64,000 nucleotides of DNA, taken from Mucilaginibacter gracilis. GTDB lineage: Bacteria; Bacteroidota; Bacteroidia; Sphingobacteriales; Sphingobacteriaceae. The DNA lies in contig NZ_RBKU01000001.1 of assembly GCF_003633615.1 (NCBI RefSeq), positions 1,302,001-1,366,000 of the forward strand, written 5' to 3'. Positions 20,201 to 29,034 of the stretch are shown here, in pieces. The position numbers were made by a program, and so were the translations under genes. Each line of letters opens with the position of its first letter. Position 1 is the first letter of the stretch. The notes beneath the pieces are model-generated. The model was not told the origin of the DNA. It made no database searches and saw only the letters and a list, made by a program, of their open reading frames with translations.

Positions 20201-21635
20201 GTTTTCTTTTAGTTGCGATCCATAGTCGCTGCTGATGATCAGAATATAAGGCTCGGACCTCATTTTCCGATTGTACATAGGTGTGGTCCACTAAAAGATG
20301 CTGATGGAAGTCATCATTTAGGATCACTACTTTTTCCAATCCCTTTTGGTCCGTATTCAACCATAGGATTCCCTCACTGTCGTAAAAGTGATGAACAACC
20401 CTATTGTTAAATCTATAGTCGTCAAATCGTGGATCGTTGTAGAAGCGATCAATTGTGCCTGTGGCCTCGTTATAATAACCGAAACCATGCCCTTTCATAT
20501 TGACCCAAACTCTGCCATTTATATCTTCGAATACCTCGTATGGTGTACCCGTATTGATCAAAGAATAATCCGGCTGCGTGAAACGCCGGAGGTTGCCCCG
20601 CCAGGGGTCATACCGGAATACACCGTTCTCACTAGGTTCGAGCCACAAGCAGCCCGACTTGTCTTCCAAGATAGATAAGATCGGGTGCTGGTCGATTCTG
20701 ACAGTTGCGCGAAGGCTCAGATCGGCCTTGTTTAGTATTATTAGCTCGCCTTTAGCCGTTGAGCAATATACTAAATCGCGTTTTGAGGCAAGACATACCG
20801 AATTTAATTGCATATCAGGTAAGATTTTCTTTTTAAGGAACCTCCCGTTCTGCTTATTATGAATGATTAAATAACCATCCTGTGTCGTGAAAGCGATATT
20901 GACTTTATCTTCTGCCACGGATTTGAAATTGCACTTGTTTAAAACATCAAGATCCAGGGGCTTGCTTGAATAATATCCAGAGGCGTCGGGCCTGAGTATT
21001 GATATACCGCCTACGGTTCCTATCCAGATTTTTCCCTGGTTGTCTATCCGGAAGAAATTAATCTTATCAGAAGGAAGATTAAAGCGCCCAACCTGATCCT
21101 GTGCATATCTGGTGATAACAGGTTCCGGCGATCCGGGTTTAGACAATGCGATAAGGCCTTGATCCGAACTCAAAAGCCAGACCAGGTTTTTTCCTGACGG
21201 CAGAATACCCGTACAGGAAAATCTTTTTCCCGCGACCTTTTTCAGTCTTTTCAATACATAAAGGAATTTTCCAGTTCTTTTATCAAATCTATAAACCTGA
21301 TTGCCATCGGTTTTAACCCATAAATACCCGTTGTCATCTTCGACGATATCATTGATCCGGTTGCTGTTCAGGCTGGAACTGTCACCAGCATAAGATTTAA
21401 ACGTGGTAAAAGTCTGCCCATCGAAACGGTTGATGCCATCCCAGGTACCGAACCACATAAATCCTTCCCTGTCTTTGATTATAGAGGTCACCTTGTCATG
21501 TGACAGGCCATCCTGGGTAGAATAATGGGTGATCCGGCATTTCAACTGGGCAAACGAAAAGCAAGGGGCAAAAATGCAGAATAGATGTAATATTGCAGTA
21601 CATTTTATCCTGGATAAATTAAATTTTATAAGCAT
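17217..21635 (-). CDS. Hybrid two-component system (HTCS) sensor histidine kinase/response regulator, AraC type
   Basis: A 1472-residue one-protein two-component regulator of a type widespread in Bacteroidota PULs. A signal peptide ends CFSFAQ. Repeated two-bladed propeller motifs follow (for example REGFMWFGTWDGINRFDG, GKIWIGTVGGISIL, KGNIWLGTKGKGLF) over about residues 30-770. Next comes a Y_Y_Y domain (about 800-870, with YAYRLLGMDSVW), one membrane helix near 910, and a HisKA box NISHELRTPLTL with His near 958. The HATPase region has DEGPGVDE and GTGIGLS. The receiver domain (about 1220-1330) has DDNSDLR, the phospho-Asp in IISDVMMPVMDG, and KPF. An AraC HTH (about 1370-1472) includes VAYRVGFESQAYFSTCFK. 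The periplasmic propeller probably binds a pectic oligosaccharide and activates the adjacent PUL 1. All catalytic motifs are present. Confidence 0.96.
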   Translation of the reverse strand: MLIKFNLSRIKCTAILHLFCIFAPCFSFAQLKCRITHYSTQDGLSHDKVTSIIKDREGFMWFGTWDGINRFDGQTFTTFKSYAGDSSSLNSNRINDIVEDDNGYLWVKTDGNQVYRFDKRTGKFLYVLKRLKKVAGKRFSCTGILPSGKNLVWLLSSDQGLIALSKPGSPEPVITRYAQDQVGRFNLPSDKINFFRIDNQGKIWIGTVGGISILRPDASGYYSSKPLDLDVLNKCNFKSVAEDKVNIAFTTQDGYLIIHNKQNGRFLKKKILPDMQLNSVCLASKRDLVYCSTAKGELIILNKADLSLRATVRIDQHPILSILEDKSGCLWLEPSENGVFRYDPWRGNLRRFTQPDYSLINTGTPYEVFEDINGRVWVNMKGHGFGYYNEATGTIDRFYNDPRFDDYRFNNRVVHHFYDSEGILWLNTDQKGLEKVVILNDDFHQHLLVDHTYVQSENEVRALYSDHQQRLWIATKRKLSVFKGGKKIQGMFTNEPPGGLGWVYTICEDRKGNIWLGTKGKGLFKAEPLDQNHTRYRLAQYTNDPKDTTSISGNAVYSVVEDEKGRIWTGTIGGGLNQVVSIKGKTKFYNIRNGFSNHPRGAYNGVRHLAIGPKGNIWVGTTDGLLIVDATDEQPQDYRFFEYNKIPGDPQSLGNNDIQFILKDRQQRMWLCTAGGGFDRAVGKDSQKGLKFRNYTIGDGLANDFTLSCVEDNFGKIWLATQKGLSQFDPEIQHFKNYYAIEGLPKFGFSESACLKQPCGNIVFGEFQGYLSFNPAMISHHKTNAHIAITGLQVNGRDIDISDHKQSVLKSDINYLTELVLKYDEDDLSFTFNVLDYRNGDRQNYAYRLLGMDSVWIQSDPNQRKATYSNLPPGSYIFQVKTVGQDQYLEVPFKQLSVKILPPPWRTGWAKIAYILFIAVLLRMTWRIISTMFKLRQRIQVEQELTELKLNFFTNISHELRTPLTLIMSPVEALLSKEDLSERGRRYIEIIKRNTERMERFVSQLLDLRKVQTGNAQLNISRVSLVSLIDKVAGYFTEAFREKNIRFSIVPDNLVLEICADPEKMETVFYNILANALKYSPQDGVIEISVNFKENGSVCAIAIRDEGPGVDETQLTDIFRLYYEGQIGGAGQLKGTGIGLSVSSEFVRLHGGKIYAENSADTNGLIVTIELGTSLELCQFQKKPGTMRTQTAISEVKSPEQDTTEKGRAQETGYKVLKAPLLLLVDDNSDLRVFLSGELGGHYRIELAENGEEGFSKAMHLYPDLIISDVMMPVMDGITMLDKLKSHNETSHIPVILLTAKASVENKIDALNFGADQYLTKPFRTEMLLAAVSNLLEQRNRMFWQLFNRPNSAQKERGDLLITSHDELFLNKIIQFISAEMSDPSLSIESMAANANMSRSPFYRKFKGLTNMAPVEFLREMRLRKAKILFDSGEQSITEVAYRVGFESQAYFSTCFKHYSGQNPSEYIKNLQ

Positions 21636-21831
21636 CCCGGAAAGTTAAGTCCTTGGTAAGATAGGTTTATTTTTAGCAGTTGAGACCCTATGTAATATAC
21701 TGCAAACATTTGCTTTCATCTCTGTCTTCATAAAATTCGGCTCCTATTTGTGATAAGATTGACAATGTTGAGATTTATTTTATCTGATCTGAATTAGCTG
21801 GTATGACTCGCACAATTGTAGCCCATTTCGT

Positions 21832-22836
21832 TTAAAGGGATTGCCTGATAATGATCTTAAATGGGTTTATGATTTGGGCGGGCTTGTTTTCCAGTATCAT
21901 TTTCGCGGTCATTTTCCCCATCGCTTCTAAATCAGTAGTAAGTACCGTAATACCGAGCAATTCTTTGAAGGGTGTATCATGGTAAGATATCAGTCCAATC
22001 TCGTTGCCGGCCAGCAGACCATTTTCTTTTATTTTCTTTAATAAAATGATGAGTTCCGATTCGTCCAGCGTCAGGTAAACTTCGCCTTTATACGGCCCAT
22101 TTTTCTCCACCATATTCCTGATTTCCAAGCCAAGTGATGATTCAGTCGCAAATCGCATTAAGCCCTCGATGATTCCCTGCTGGTGGCCTGTTGAGGGGAT
22201 GAGTAAAATCAGCTTTTCATACTTGGCCAAACGCGCCGAATTTTTTCTGAGCACATTTAAAATGTCGTTGGTATAATCTTGGCAAACAGAATAAGCTGGC
22301 TTGAAACCGGTTATGGTTTTGTCCAATAAAATAAGTTGGCTATCAGGCACTTTACGTAATGTGCTGATGCAAACACTTTCATTGATTCCCTCTCTGAACA
22401 AGGGAAGGATAACATAATAGTGGTATAAGCTGAGCGATTGGTCAATGATTTCATCCAGTAAAGCCAAATCACCATGATGGATCCTAAGGTCAACTTTTAC
22501 CTTTGCCCCGAGCGATGAGACGATTGAATCAAAAACGATCTTTTTATGGGAACTGAGTTCATTAAAGATCAGAAGAACATTGATCGTTTTATTGGACTTG
22601 ACATTAACGAAGTAACCTTTGCCTTTAACGGAGCTGATATAACCAGCTGTTCGCAAACGGGTATAGGCCTTTTCAATGGTATCTCTCGCTACGCCGTATT
22701 GTCTACTGTAAGTATTGATGGAAAGCAGTTGCTGATTCCTTTTATACACACCCTTTTCAATATCCCGGCTTATAGTCATCACAATTTGCTCTACCAGTGG
22801 CACAGTATTATTATAATTGATCTTTGCTTTAGCCAT
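21832..22836 (-). CDS. GntR-type regulator with LacI-like sugar-binding domain
   Basis: A 334-residue transcription factor. Residues about 10-75 are a GntR winged helix, with VEQIVMTISRDIEKGVYK, the recognition part YGVARDTIEKAYTRL, and SVKGKGYFV at the wing. The rest resembles the periplasmic-binding-protein fold of LacI regulators: NVLLIFNELSSHKK, LILLDKTI, GLISYHDTPFKELL and LTTDLEAMGKMTAKMIL. This domain pairing is common in Bacteroidota (FucR-type regulators) and normally senses a sugar. The gene stands alone between PUL 1 and PUL 2, 197 bp from the HTCS and on the same strand. Its upstream region has an inverted repeat and a sequence close to the palindromes found at two SusC control regions, so it may act on those loci. 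The effector is unknown. Confidence 0.88.
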   Translation of the reverse strand: MAKAKINYNNTVPLVEQIVMTISRDIEKGVYKRNQQLLSINTYSRQYGVARDTIEKAYTRLRTAGYISSVKGKGYFVNVKSNKTINVLLIFNELSSHKKIVFDSIVSSLGAKVKVDLRIHHGDLALLDEIIDQSLSLYHYYVILPLFREGINESVCISTLRKVPDSQLILLDKTITGFKPAYSVCQDYTNDILNVLRKNSARLAKYEKLILLIPSTGHQQGIIEGLMRFATESSLGLEIRNMVEKNGPYKGEVYLTLDESELIILLKKIKENGLLAGNEIGLISYHDTPFKELLGITVLTTDLEAMGKMTAKMILENKPAQIINPFKIIIRQSL

Positions 22837-23009
22837 TTCATATGATAAAACATACCGACAGTTTTAATTCCAATTGAAAGCATTCACGCCTTGATTTTTT
22901 AAGTCCGGCGAAAAGTATAGATAACTGCTTGTTTCGAATCTGAATTATAACCAGATCGGTATTTTTGGTTTTATTTGGATGGGATAATATTGAAAAATTC
23001 CCTTTACTA

Positions 23010-23032
23010 ATATAGCGAGAGATTCGCTATAT
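23010..23032. promoter_or_regulatory. Perfect 9-bp inverted repeat upstream of the GntR hybrid
   Basis: ATATAGCGA and TCGCTATAT flank a 5-bp spacer about 175 bp upstream of the GntR start. The symmetry and position suit an operator, possibly autoregulatory. A hairpin in a long leader is the alternative. Confidence 0.4.
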
Positions 23033-23046
23033 ATACAAATAATTTT

Positions 23047-23062
23047 AAAAAATCGGTTGCAA
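23047..23062. promoter_or_regulatory. Putative operator related to the ATACAATCGGTTGCAT palindrome
   Basis: AAAAAATCGGTTGCAA matches the site at the PUL 2 SusC promoter at 13 of 16 positions. It lies about 211 bp upstream of the GntR-hybrid start. One arm (GGTTGCA) is perfect and the other is degenerate, so it is the weakest member of the proposed set. Confidence 0.35.
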
Positions 23063-23426
23063 ATTGCGTGTATTATAAAAAATAATTGATAAATATATAA
23101 AATTAATAATTTAAGTGGAACAATATTGAATATTTGATCAAACATAAAGGACGATTTGGGGCAGTCCGATAAGATTCTTGATAAAAGAATTAGGGTAAAA
23201 TTTTCGTTTGTTACCTATTTTTAGTCCATTACCGGGATTTTTAATTACTATAATTTTCTTTTTTTTATTAAACCCCGTTCCTAAACATATAAAAGTAGCA
23301 AATCATCGACCTTAATCCACTGCCTAACTATAGGTTAATGAAATGGTTATTCCCGGCAGATAATGAAGAGATCGAATTAAAGAGTAAATCCTTCCGTTGT
23401 AATATAGGACAATGAATCGAAATATC

Positions 23427-24191
23427 TTAACCGGCAATTATGATTTCAATTTCTTGATTGCGGAACATGTCCTTATGCTTTTCCTCGATACCGCTGTCTG
23501 TAATAATGTAGCTGATGAGTGATAGGGCACCGAGGCTTGCAAAAGCGCTTTTCCCGAACTTAGTTGAATCTGCCACAAGATAAGTGGTCTCAGCCGCATC
23601 TATCATTGCTTTTTTTACGACGATATCGCTGATACTTGGATATGTTAAACCAGATTTTAAGGAAAGTCCTGCTGTAGCCAGAAACAACTTTTGGATATTA
23701 ATGCCTTTAAAAAAATCTGCCGCTTTTTGGCCTGTAAGCGATAAAGTTGGGGGTTTAAATTCACCTCCGGTCATGATCACCTCAATGCCAGGTTCTGCGC
23801 CTAACATCAACGCTATATTCAAAGCATTAGTAATGACAGTTACCTTCCGATTTCCTTTAAGTTTCCGGGCAATTTCTGTGGTAGTTGAACCGGAATCCAG
23901 AATTATAGTATCCCCATTTTGAATAAATTCAAGACATTTGATCGCAATAATTTCTTTCTTATCCAGATTCTCATGGTTAGCTAATGAAAATGAACTAACC
24001 TGGTCCTGAATATTCTTCAAATAAGCTCCGCCATGCTCTTTAACTAGCAAGCCTTCTTTCTCCAGCTTTTCTAAATCCTGCCGAATGGTAACTTCCGTAA
24101 CTTTAAAGATTTTTGCCAGATTGATTACTTTTGCGGTGCCATCTTCCTGAAGTAATTCCAGAATTTTTTCACGACGTTGATATGCGAGCAT
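23427..24191 (-). CDS. DeoR/GlpR-family sugar-phosphate-responsive repressor
   Basis: A 254-residue DeoR-family regulator of normal length. The N-terminal helix-turn-helix covers residues about 5-60, with RREKILELLQEDG and VTEVTIRQDLEKLEKEG. The C-terminal sensor domain (about 75-235) contains the family signature GDTIILDSGSTTTEIA, TVITNALNIA and MTGGEF. It also has DSTKFGKSAF near the end. Such proteins usually release DNA on binding a phosphorylated sugar made by the pathway they control, which fits the FGGY kinase in the divergent operon. It lies 84 bp downstream of SusD of PUL 2, behind a strong terminator, with its own promoter. A 15-bp sequence at that promoter recurs at the promoter region of the 29362 operon. 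Confidence 0.93.
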   Translation of the reverse strand: MLAYQRREKILELLQEDGTAKVINLAKIFKVTEVTIRQDLEKLEKEGLLVKEHGGAYLKNIQDQVSSFSLANHENLDKKEIIAIKCLEFIQNGDTIILDSGSTTTEIARKLKGNRKVTVITNALNIALMLGAEPGIEVIMTGGEFKPPTLSLTGQKAADFFKGINIQKLFLATAGLSLKSGLTYPSISDIVVKKAMIDAAETTYLVADSTKFGKSAFASLGALSLISYIITDSGIEEKHKDMFRNQEIEIIIAG

Positions 24192-24202
24192 TTTAAATAA
24201 TT

Positions 24203-24221
24203 ATAAATACTGACAAAAATA
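24203..24221 (-). promoter_or_regulatory. deoR promoter -7 element with overlapping candidate DeoR operator
   Basis: On minus, TATTTTTG (24214-24221) matches the Bacteroidota -7 consensus TAnnTTTG. Nineteen bases upstream is TTTC, one base from the -33 TTTG. The -7 runs directly into TCAGTATTTAT, giving the 15-mer TTTGTCAGTATTTAT (24203-24217). That 15-mer is repeated exactly at 29199-29213. Its position over the expected start site suits repression by DeoR. Confidence 0.65.
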
Positions 24222-24234
24222 ACATAAAAACGAA

Positions 24235-24274
24235 GTAAAAGAAAGGGCTAGATTTCTCCAGCCCTTTCTTTTAC
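24235..24274 (-). terminator. Intrinsic terminator after SusD of PUL 2
   Basis: A perfect 15-bp inverted repeat, GTAAAAGAAAGGGCT with AGCCCTTTCTTTTAC, around a 10-base loop. It begins 1 bp after the SusD stop codon. It should end the susCD transcript and separate it from the independently promoted deoR gene. The A-rich base of the stem could also serve a transcript from the other strand. Confidence 0.85.
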
Positions 24275-24275
24275 C

Positions 24276-25940
24276 TTAATTGTATCCTGGGTTTTGCGTA
24301 AAGACGTCTTTATTCGTAGTCGGGTCAAGCTGGCTGGCCTGTGGTATAGGCCTGACCAGATGATAAGATTTAAAATTTGCCGCAGCATCGGGATTCATTG
24401 TCTGGATTCTGCTGGCTAACTTACCCGTCCTTTTCAGATCGAACCATCTTAACTGTTCTCCGCCCAACTCTCTAGCTCTTTCATCCAAAATGAAATCAAT
24501 CGAAACTTGAGCTGGTGTGATCTGCATTTGTGCTACTTTTCCGGGCTTAGCAGCACGGGTTCTGATTACGTTAATATAAGTAGCAGCAGTGCCCGGATCT
24601 CCAAGATTAAACTTCGCTTCGGCTGCAACAAGGTACATTTCTGCTAGTCTTATTACAAAGACATCTCTTGCACTTTGAGCTTCAGCAACGCTAGCGCGCG
24701 TTGAATCTTTGAACTTTGATAAAGAAATGACAAACTTACGTTGAATCGGTATGCTTGTGGCCATATCGTAAACTTTTGGAAGATCATAAGTGATATATTT
24801 TTTGCTTTGCGATGCTAAGGGAATAGTAGCATTTGGAGTATAACAAATAGTATCTCCAACTTTAATAGCGTTACCGTTATAGTTTCCTGCTTTGTTAGCA
24901 TACCATACGTTCTGGAACGAACCACTGTAACGGGAATCGTTCGCTTGATCGAACAAATTCAGATAAGCCAGTGTCGGCATATATCGATTAAAGGGACGGC
25001 CGTTTGGAATATCGCGGGCAAGCAAAGCAGAGTTGACCTGATCGTAAACCATTAGATACATCATGTGCCCGTTATTGGATCCGCGATAATGACCATAGGG
25101 ATAGGTTGATGAACTTAAATCGTTATTAGCCAAATTGGTAGAGTAGTCAATTGCCCATATGACTTCTTTGTTTTTGAGATTGCCCATGTTCCATAGGTCA
25201 ACAAACCGGGGTTGCAGCGCATAACCGTAGTTTTTTATGACATCATCCGCCAAGGCGAAAGCTTCAGCATTCATACCTCTTGTTAAGTACATGCGGGCTA
25301 AGAACGCTTTGGCAACCGGAATCGTCGCACGGCCGTAATCTGTCGTACTTACAGGTAAATTTGCCACAGCAAATTTTAGGTCAGTAAATATCTGCGTATA
25401 AAATGTTTCAACAGGTGTTCTGTTAGCCGTTGTAACTGCTCCGTCGGTAGGTGTGGTCGTAAAGTTTACACCTCCCCACGTTTCTACGATATGCCAATAA
25501 TAAAATGCCCTTAGGAATCGTAATTCTGCTTCCCTGGTCGTTTTTTGAGCTGCAGTATAATCCGTGACGTTACCGATACCGGCAATGCCGGTATTACACA
25601 AATTTACCCCTGCATAAAGATTGTTCCACAATAATGGCAGCGGGTCAGCTGTCCCTTGTAAATTGTAATATTGCGTGAACATAGGATATGGGTCCCCTGC
25701 TCCACTTGTCCAGATATCTGTTCCCATTTCTGCTGCAAGATAGCCTTCTTCCTTACCATACCAAAACCTGGAAAAAGTATACGCTGCATTAACCAATGTT
25801 TCAAAGCCTACTGCCTTGGTATAAAATGTAGAAGCCGTAAAACCACTTGGATTATATTCGTCAAGTTTCTTTGTGCATGAGCTAAACATCAATATGCCAG
25901 CCAAAAGGATTAAAATCCCGCTATAAATAATTTTTTTCAT
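24276..25940 (-). CDS. SusD/RagB-family outer-membrane lipoprotein (PUL 2)
   Basis: A 554-residue lipoprotein with signal peptide and lipobox LMFSSCTKKLDEYNP. Typical SusD elements are LWNNLYAGVNLCNTGI, RFLRAFYYWHIVETWGG and AKAFLARMYLTRGMNAEA in the TPR-like half. The C-terminal half has RLAEMYLVAAEAKFNLG, INVIRTRAA, DFILDERARELGGEQLRWFDLKRTGKL and the ending TQNPGYN. It follows SusC by 20 bp and would form the lid of that transporter. It belongs to the same locus as the divergent ABC/catabolic operon and may capture an apiose-containing or related pectic glycan. That ligand is an inference from neighbours. Confidence 0.95.
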   Translation of the reverse strand: MKKIIYSGILILLAGILMFSSCTKKLDEYNPSGFTASTFYTKAVGFETLVNAAYTFSRFWYGKEEGYLAAEMGTDIWTSGAGDPYPMFTQYYNLQGTADPLPLLWNNLYAGVNLCNTGIAGIGNVTDYTAAQKTTREAELRFLRAFYYWHIVETWGGVNFTTTPTDGAVTTANRTPVETFYTQIFTDLKFAVANLPVSTTDYGRATIPVAKAFLARMYLTRGMNAEAFALADDVIKNYGYALQPRFVDLWNMGNLKNKEVIWAIDYSTNLANNDLSSSTYPYGHYRGSNNGHMMYLMVYDQVNSALLARDIPNGRPFNRYMPTLAYLNLFDQANDSRYSGSFQNVWYANKAGNYNGNAIKVGDTICYTPNATIPLASQSKKYITYDLPKVYDMATSIPIQRKFVISLSKFKDSTRASVAEAQSARDVFVIRLAEMYLVAAEAKFNLGDPGTAATYINVIRTRAAKPGKVAQMQITPAQVSIDFILDERARELGGEQLRWFDLKRTGKLASRIQTMNPDAAANFKSYHLVRPIPQASQLDPTTNKDVFTQNPGYN

Positions 25941-25960
25941 GATGCTCTGATTAATAATTT

Positions 25961-28960
25961 TTATAATGAAACATTAAGACCTGCCAAAAATAATTTAGTT
26001 AACGGCCTGTCGAAAGATCCACCGCCTTCAGGATCGTAGTCTTTAATTTTAGAAAAGGTTAGAAAATTTTTAGCGCTTATATATAACCTTAAATTAGAAA
26101 CATGAAGGGCTTTGGTTATCCCCGGTGAGAAATTATAACCCAGGCTTGCACTTCTTATTTTCACGAATGATCCATCTTTGTAACCTAGAGTAGAAGCAAA
26201 TGGAGTAGCTGATTTAGAGATATTCGCATTCGGCCTAGGATAGTCATTTGTTGGATTTTCAGGAGTCCAATAATCAACATTAGCGCCGTTTTCTATTGCA
26301 TTCGGTTCATATTTTAATGCGTATTGTGAAACGAACATCTGACCAATTCTTCCATAAACTAATACGTTCAAATCAAAGCTCTTGTATTTAAAATCATTGC
26401 TGAATCCAAAACTATATTTTGGGACAGCTGAACCGAGCACAACCCGGTCTCCGGCGGCAGTGATTGTCCCGCTACCGTCAATATCGGCGACTTTGATATC
26501 GCCGGGCTTATAGCCGTAAACGGCAGCCTGAGCAGCTTCCGATGTCTGCCAGATGCCTAGCTTTTGGTAATCGAAATAGGAAACCACAGGATAGCCTATA
26601 AACCAGTTATTGCCTAAGTCGTTTACGCCGTTAGGCAAATAGGTAATACGTTCTTTATTACGAGTATAGGTAATATTTGACGACCAGGAGAATTTATTTG
26701 TTTTGATATTATTGGTTCGTACGGTAAGCTCAATACCTGTATTCCGGCTCCTGCCCACATTAGCCAATGTTGTAAGGGCTCCTGTCGAAGACGGAAGCTT
26801 CTGACTCAATAACAAGTCCCGGGTTTGAGAGTCATAATAATCGATACTTCCAGAAATTCTATCCCGGAATACACCAAAATCTATCCCCGCATTTAATGTT
26901 CCCGTCAACTCCCACTTTAATTTTTGATTTCCGATGTTGGGGTCCAGTTCATAGGCCAGTGCGGTGATATCATTATAAGAATAGGGCACTAAGATCAGAC
27001 CACTTTGGGTTTGATAGGGTTTAACAGCTGCATTACCAGCTACGCCATAACTTAAACGTGCCTTTAACTCGGATACTACGCTTTGGCTTTTCATAAATGG
27101 TTCGTCAATAATTCTCCAGGCAGCTGCTGCAGAAGGAAAGAATGCCCATTTATTTCCTTTGGCTAAAACCGATGAACCATCAGCTCGCCCTGTCAGGGTC
27201 AACAAATATCTTTCTTTGAAAGAATAATTTAAGCGCAATGCCCCCGATTCAAGATTTTGCCCAACATAATTACTTGATATCTTGAGATTGGCAGGATTGT
27301 TTTGTAAGGCATAGAAAGATTGGTCTGATAACAATTGTCCCGTACCTGACGCCGATGCCTGATCTGAAACGCTTGATTGGTAACTGGTTACACCCGTTAA
27401 CGTAAAGTTATGATGGTTTATTTTTCTCTGGTAGGTAATAATATTCTCCCATATTAAATTATTATCGGTTGAATTGGTTTCAGAAGAAAGAGAACCCGAT
27501 GAAAGCGCCCGGTTTAATGTATTGGTACCTTCGAAATGCCCATTTCTTGAACTGGACAAAGTCACACCTAAATTCGACCGTATGGTAAGGCCGTCTGCCG
27601 GTTTCCATTCCGCGTAGGCAGTGGAAAGCAAATGTGTTATATTATTTTTATTAACATATTGCCCTGCCTCCTCATCATAAAGCGGGTTAACCTGATTTCC
27701 GTTACCCGGAAACTTAGCCAGACTGCCGTCCGCACTGTAGGGATTAAAATATGGAATGATCTTGTTAGCGACAGACAATACGTTATCACTTCTTAAATTT
27801 TGATCGTAATAAGCAAGCTGACTTTGTAAGCCAACTTTAAAATCCTTAAAAAGTTCATGATCAACATTTAAACGCAGGCTGTAACGGCTCGAATAATCAT
27901 TGGTATACAAACCTTTTTCTTTGAAATAGTCAAAAGAAAAGTAAGCTTTTGTTTTATCATTGCCGCCTGAAACACTGGCATTATAGTCCTGTTGCGAGCC
28001 TTTATGCAAAAAATATCCCGGCCAATAATAAGAATCGCCGTTTTGAACTGCTGCAAGATCCCCGGAACTTGTAAAAACTTTCGGGTCGTCGGCTGTCGAA
28101 TTCCAGGTACCTATAGTGCGATAGCCCTCCCGTTTCAAATTGGCGTATTGAGGACCTGTCATCGGCACAGGATAACCGGTAATCTCGCTGACGCCGTAAT
28201 AGCTTCCTGCACTTACCTTCGGCTTACCTTCACCCCCTCTTTTAGTGGTGATAATAATAACTCCGTTTGCACCACGTGAACCGTAAATCGCTGTAGAAGA
28301 TGCATCCTTCAAAAATTCCATGGATGCGATGTCGTTTTGGTTTATATCTTCATAGTTAGAATAAATGATTCCATCGACGATGTATAAAGGGCTGTTACTG
28401 GCATTTAATGAGCGGTTTCCTCTAACCGTTACACCGACTCCGGCTCCGGCTGCGCCGCTAGTCCGGGTAATATCCACGCCAGCAACCTTCCCCTGTAAGG
28501 CCTCCATAGGGTTGGATGCTGCAACTTTTGTAATTTCGTCACCTTTAACGGAAACGACAGATCCGGTAAGGTCTCTTTTACGAACTGTTCCATATCCAAC
28601 GATAATTACTTGTTCTAAAGATTTCACAGAGGGTGTCAATGTGATTTTGAGTGTTGTTTTACCACCAATACTTTGTTCAAGTGGTTCATATCCAATAAAA
28701 CTGTATACTAATATAGCTCCCATTCCAGGTACGTTGATGGAGAAGTTTCCGCCTACATCAGTTGCAACTCCATTGCTTGTACCCTTTAGCTTGACAGATA
28801 CACCGGGAAGGGGGGCCCCTTTTTCATCCAACACAATTCCGGCTATTCTAATCAACTGTTTAGCATTTGCGGATGTTTGCGCCACTGATTGTTTGGGAAG
28901 AACAAACAGCAGCATTTGCGAAAGTAAAATGCATGTTAGTAAGTTTTTGATTGATCTCAT
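25961..28960 (-). CDS. SusC/RagA-family TonB-dependent transporter (PUL 2)
   Basis: A 999-residue outer-membrane transporter with signal peptide ending QSVAQ. A carboxypeptidase-regulatory-like domain follows (about residues 40-115, with GIVLDEKGAPLPGVSVKLKG). Next are the TonB-box-like VIIVGYGT near residue 120 and the plug with LQGKVAGVDITRTSG and AIYGSRGANGVIIITTKRG. A full barrel ends KLFLAGLNVSL. It starts the susCD transcript. Upstream on minus there is a textbook Bacteroidota promoter with a near-palindromic operator next to the -33 element. The gene is divergent from the isomerase/ABC operon across 401 bp, consistent with joint regulation of outer-membrane uptake and inner-membrane catabolism. 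Confidence 0.96.
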   Translation of the reverse strand: MRSIKNLLTCILLSQMLLFVLPKQSVAQTSANAKQLIRIAGIVLDEKGAPLPGVSVKLKGTSNGVATDVGGNFSINVPGMGAILVYSFIGYEPLEQSIGGKTTLKITLTPSVKSLEQVIIVGYGTVRKRDLTGSVVSVKGDEITKVAASNPMEALQGKVAGVDITRTSGAAGAGVGVTVRGNRSLNASNSPLYIVDGIIYSNYEDINQNDIASMEFLKDASSTAIYGSRGANGVIIITTKRGGEGKPKVSAGSYYGVSEITGYPVPMTGPQYANLKREGYRTIGTWNSTADDPKVFTSSGDLAAVQNGDSYYWPGYFLHKGSQQDYNASVSGGNDKTKAYFSFDYFKEKGLYTNDYSSRYSLRLNVDHELFKDFKVGLQSQLAYYDQNLRSDNVLSVANKIIPYFNPYSADGSLAKFPGNGNQVNPLYDEEAGQYVNKNNITHLLSTAYAEWKPADGLTIRSNLGVTLSSSRNGHFEGTNTLNRALSSGSLSSETNSTDNNLIWENIITYQRKINHHNFTLTGVTSYQSSVSDQASASGTGQLLSDQSFYALQNNPANLKISSNYVGQNLESGALRLNYSFKERYLLTLTGRADGSSVLAKGNKWAFFPSAAAAWRIIDEPFMKSQSVVSELKARLSYGVAGNAAVKPYQTQSGLILVPYSYNDITALAYELDPNIGNQKLKWELTGTLNAGIDFGVFRDRISGSIDYYDSQTRDLLLSQKLPSSTGALTTLANVGRSRNTGIELTVRTNNIKTNKFSWSSNITYTRNKERITYLPNGVNDLGNNWFIGYPVVSYFDYQKLGIWQTSEAAQAAVYGYKPGDIKVADIDGSGTITAAGDRVVLGSAVPKYSFGFSNDFKYKSFDLNVLVYGRIGQMFVSQYALKYEPNAIENGANVDYWTPENPTNDYPRPNANISKSATPFASTLGYKDGSFVKIRSASLGYNFSPGITKALHVSNLRLYISAKNFLTFSKIKDYDPEGGGSFDRPLTKLFLAGLNVSL

Positions 28961-29005
28961 AAGTTTAATTTTGGTTCACTTGAAATAACTTTAGTTTTAT
29001 TGTTA

Positions 29006-29034
29006 CAAACATAAGTAATCGTAAACCCAACAAA
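29006..29034 (-). promoter_or_regulatory. SusC promoter of PUL 2 (TTTG-N17-TATGTTTG)
   Basis: Read on minus, TTTG (29031-29034) is followed after 17 bp by TATGTTTG (29006-29013). This is an exact match to the Bacteroidota -33/-7 consensus. The predicted start is about 40 bp upstream of the SusC ATG at 28960. Confidence 0.75.

Larger units (their letters stand above)
22837..23426. other. AT-rich intergenic region upstream of the GntR hybrid
   Basis: About 590 bp without a convincing gene; a short minus-strand frame at 22945-23145 is low-complexity and is not called. It holds a perfect 9-bp inverted repeat (23010-23032), a palindrome-related site (23047-23062) and a TATGTTTG -7-like element on minus at 23139-23146. 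That element has no clear -33 partner. The 3' end of the deoR gene borders the right side, and no strong terminator hairpin was seen there. Confidence 0.5.

Noticed and set aside
28365-28988. 207-residue plus-strand open frame
   Set aside because: It lies entirely over the N-terminal part of the SusC gene on the other strand. Its composition is that of an antisense shadow and no family is recognisable.
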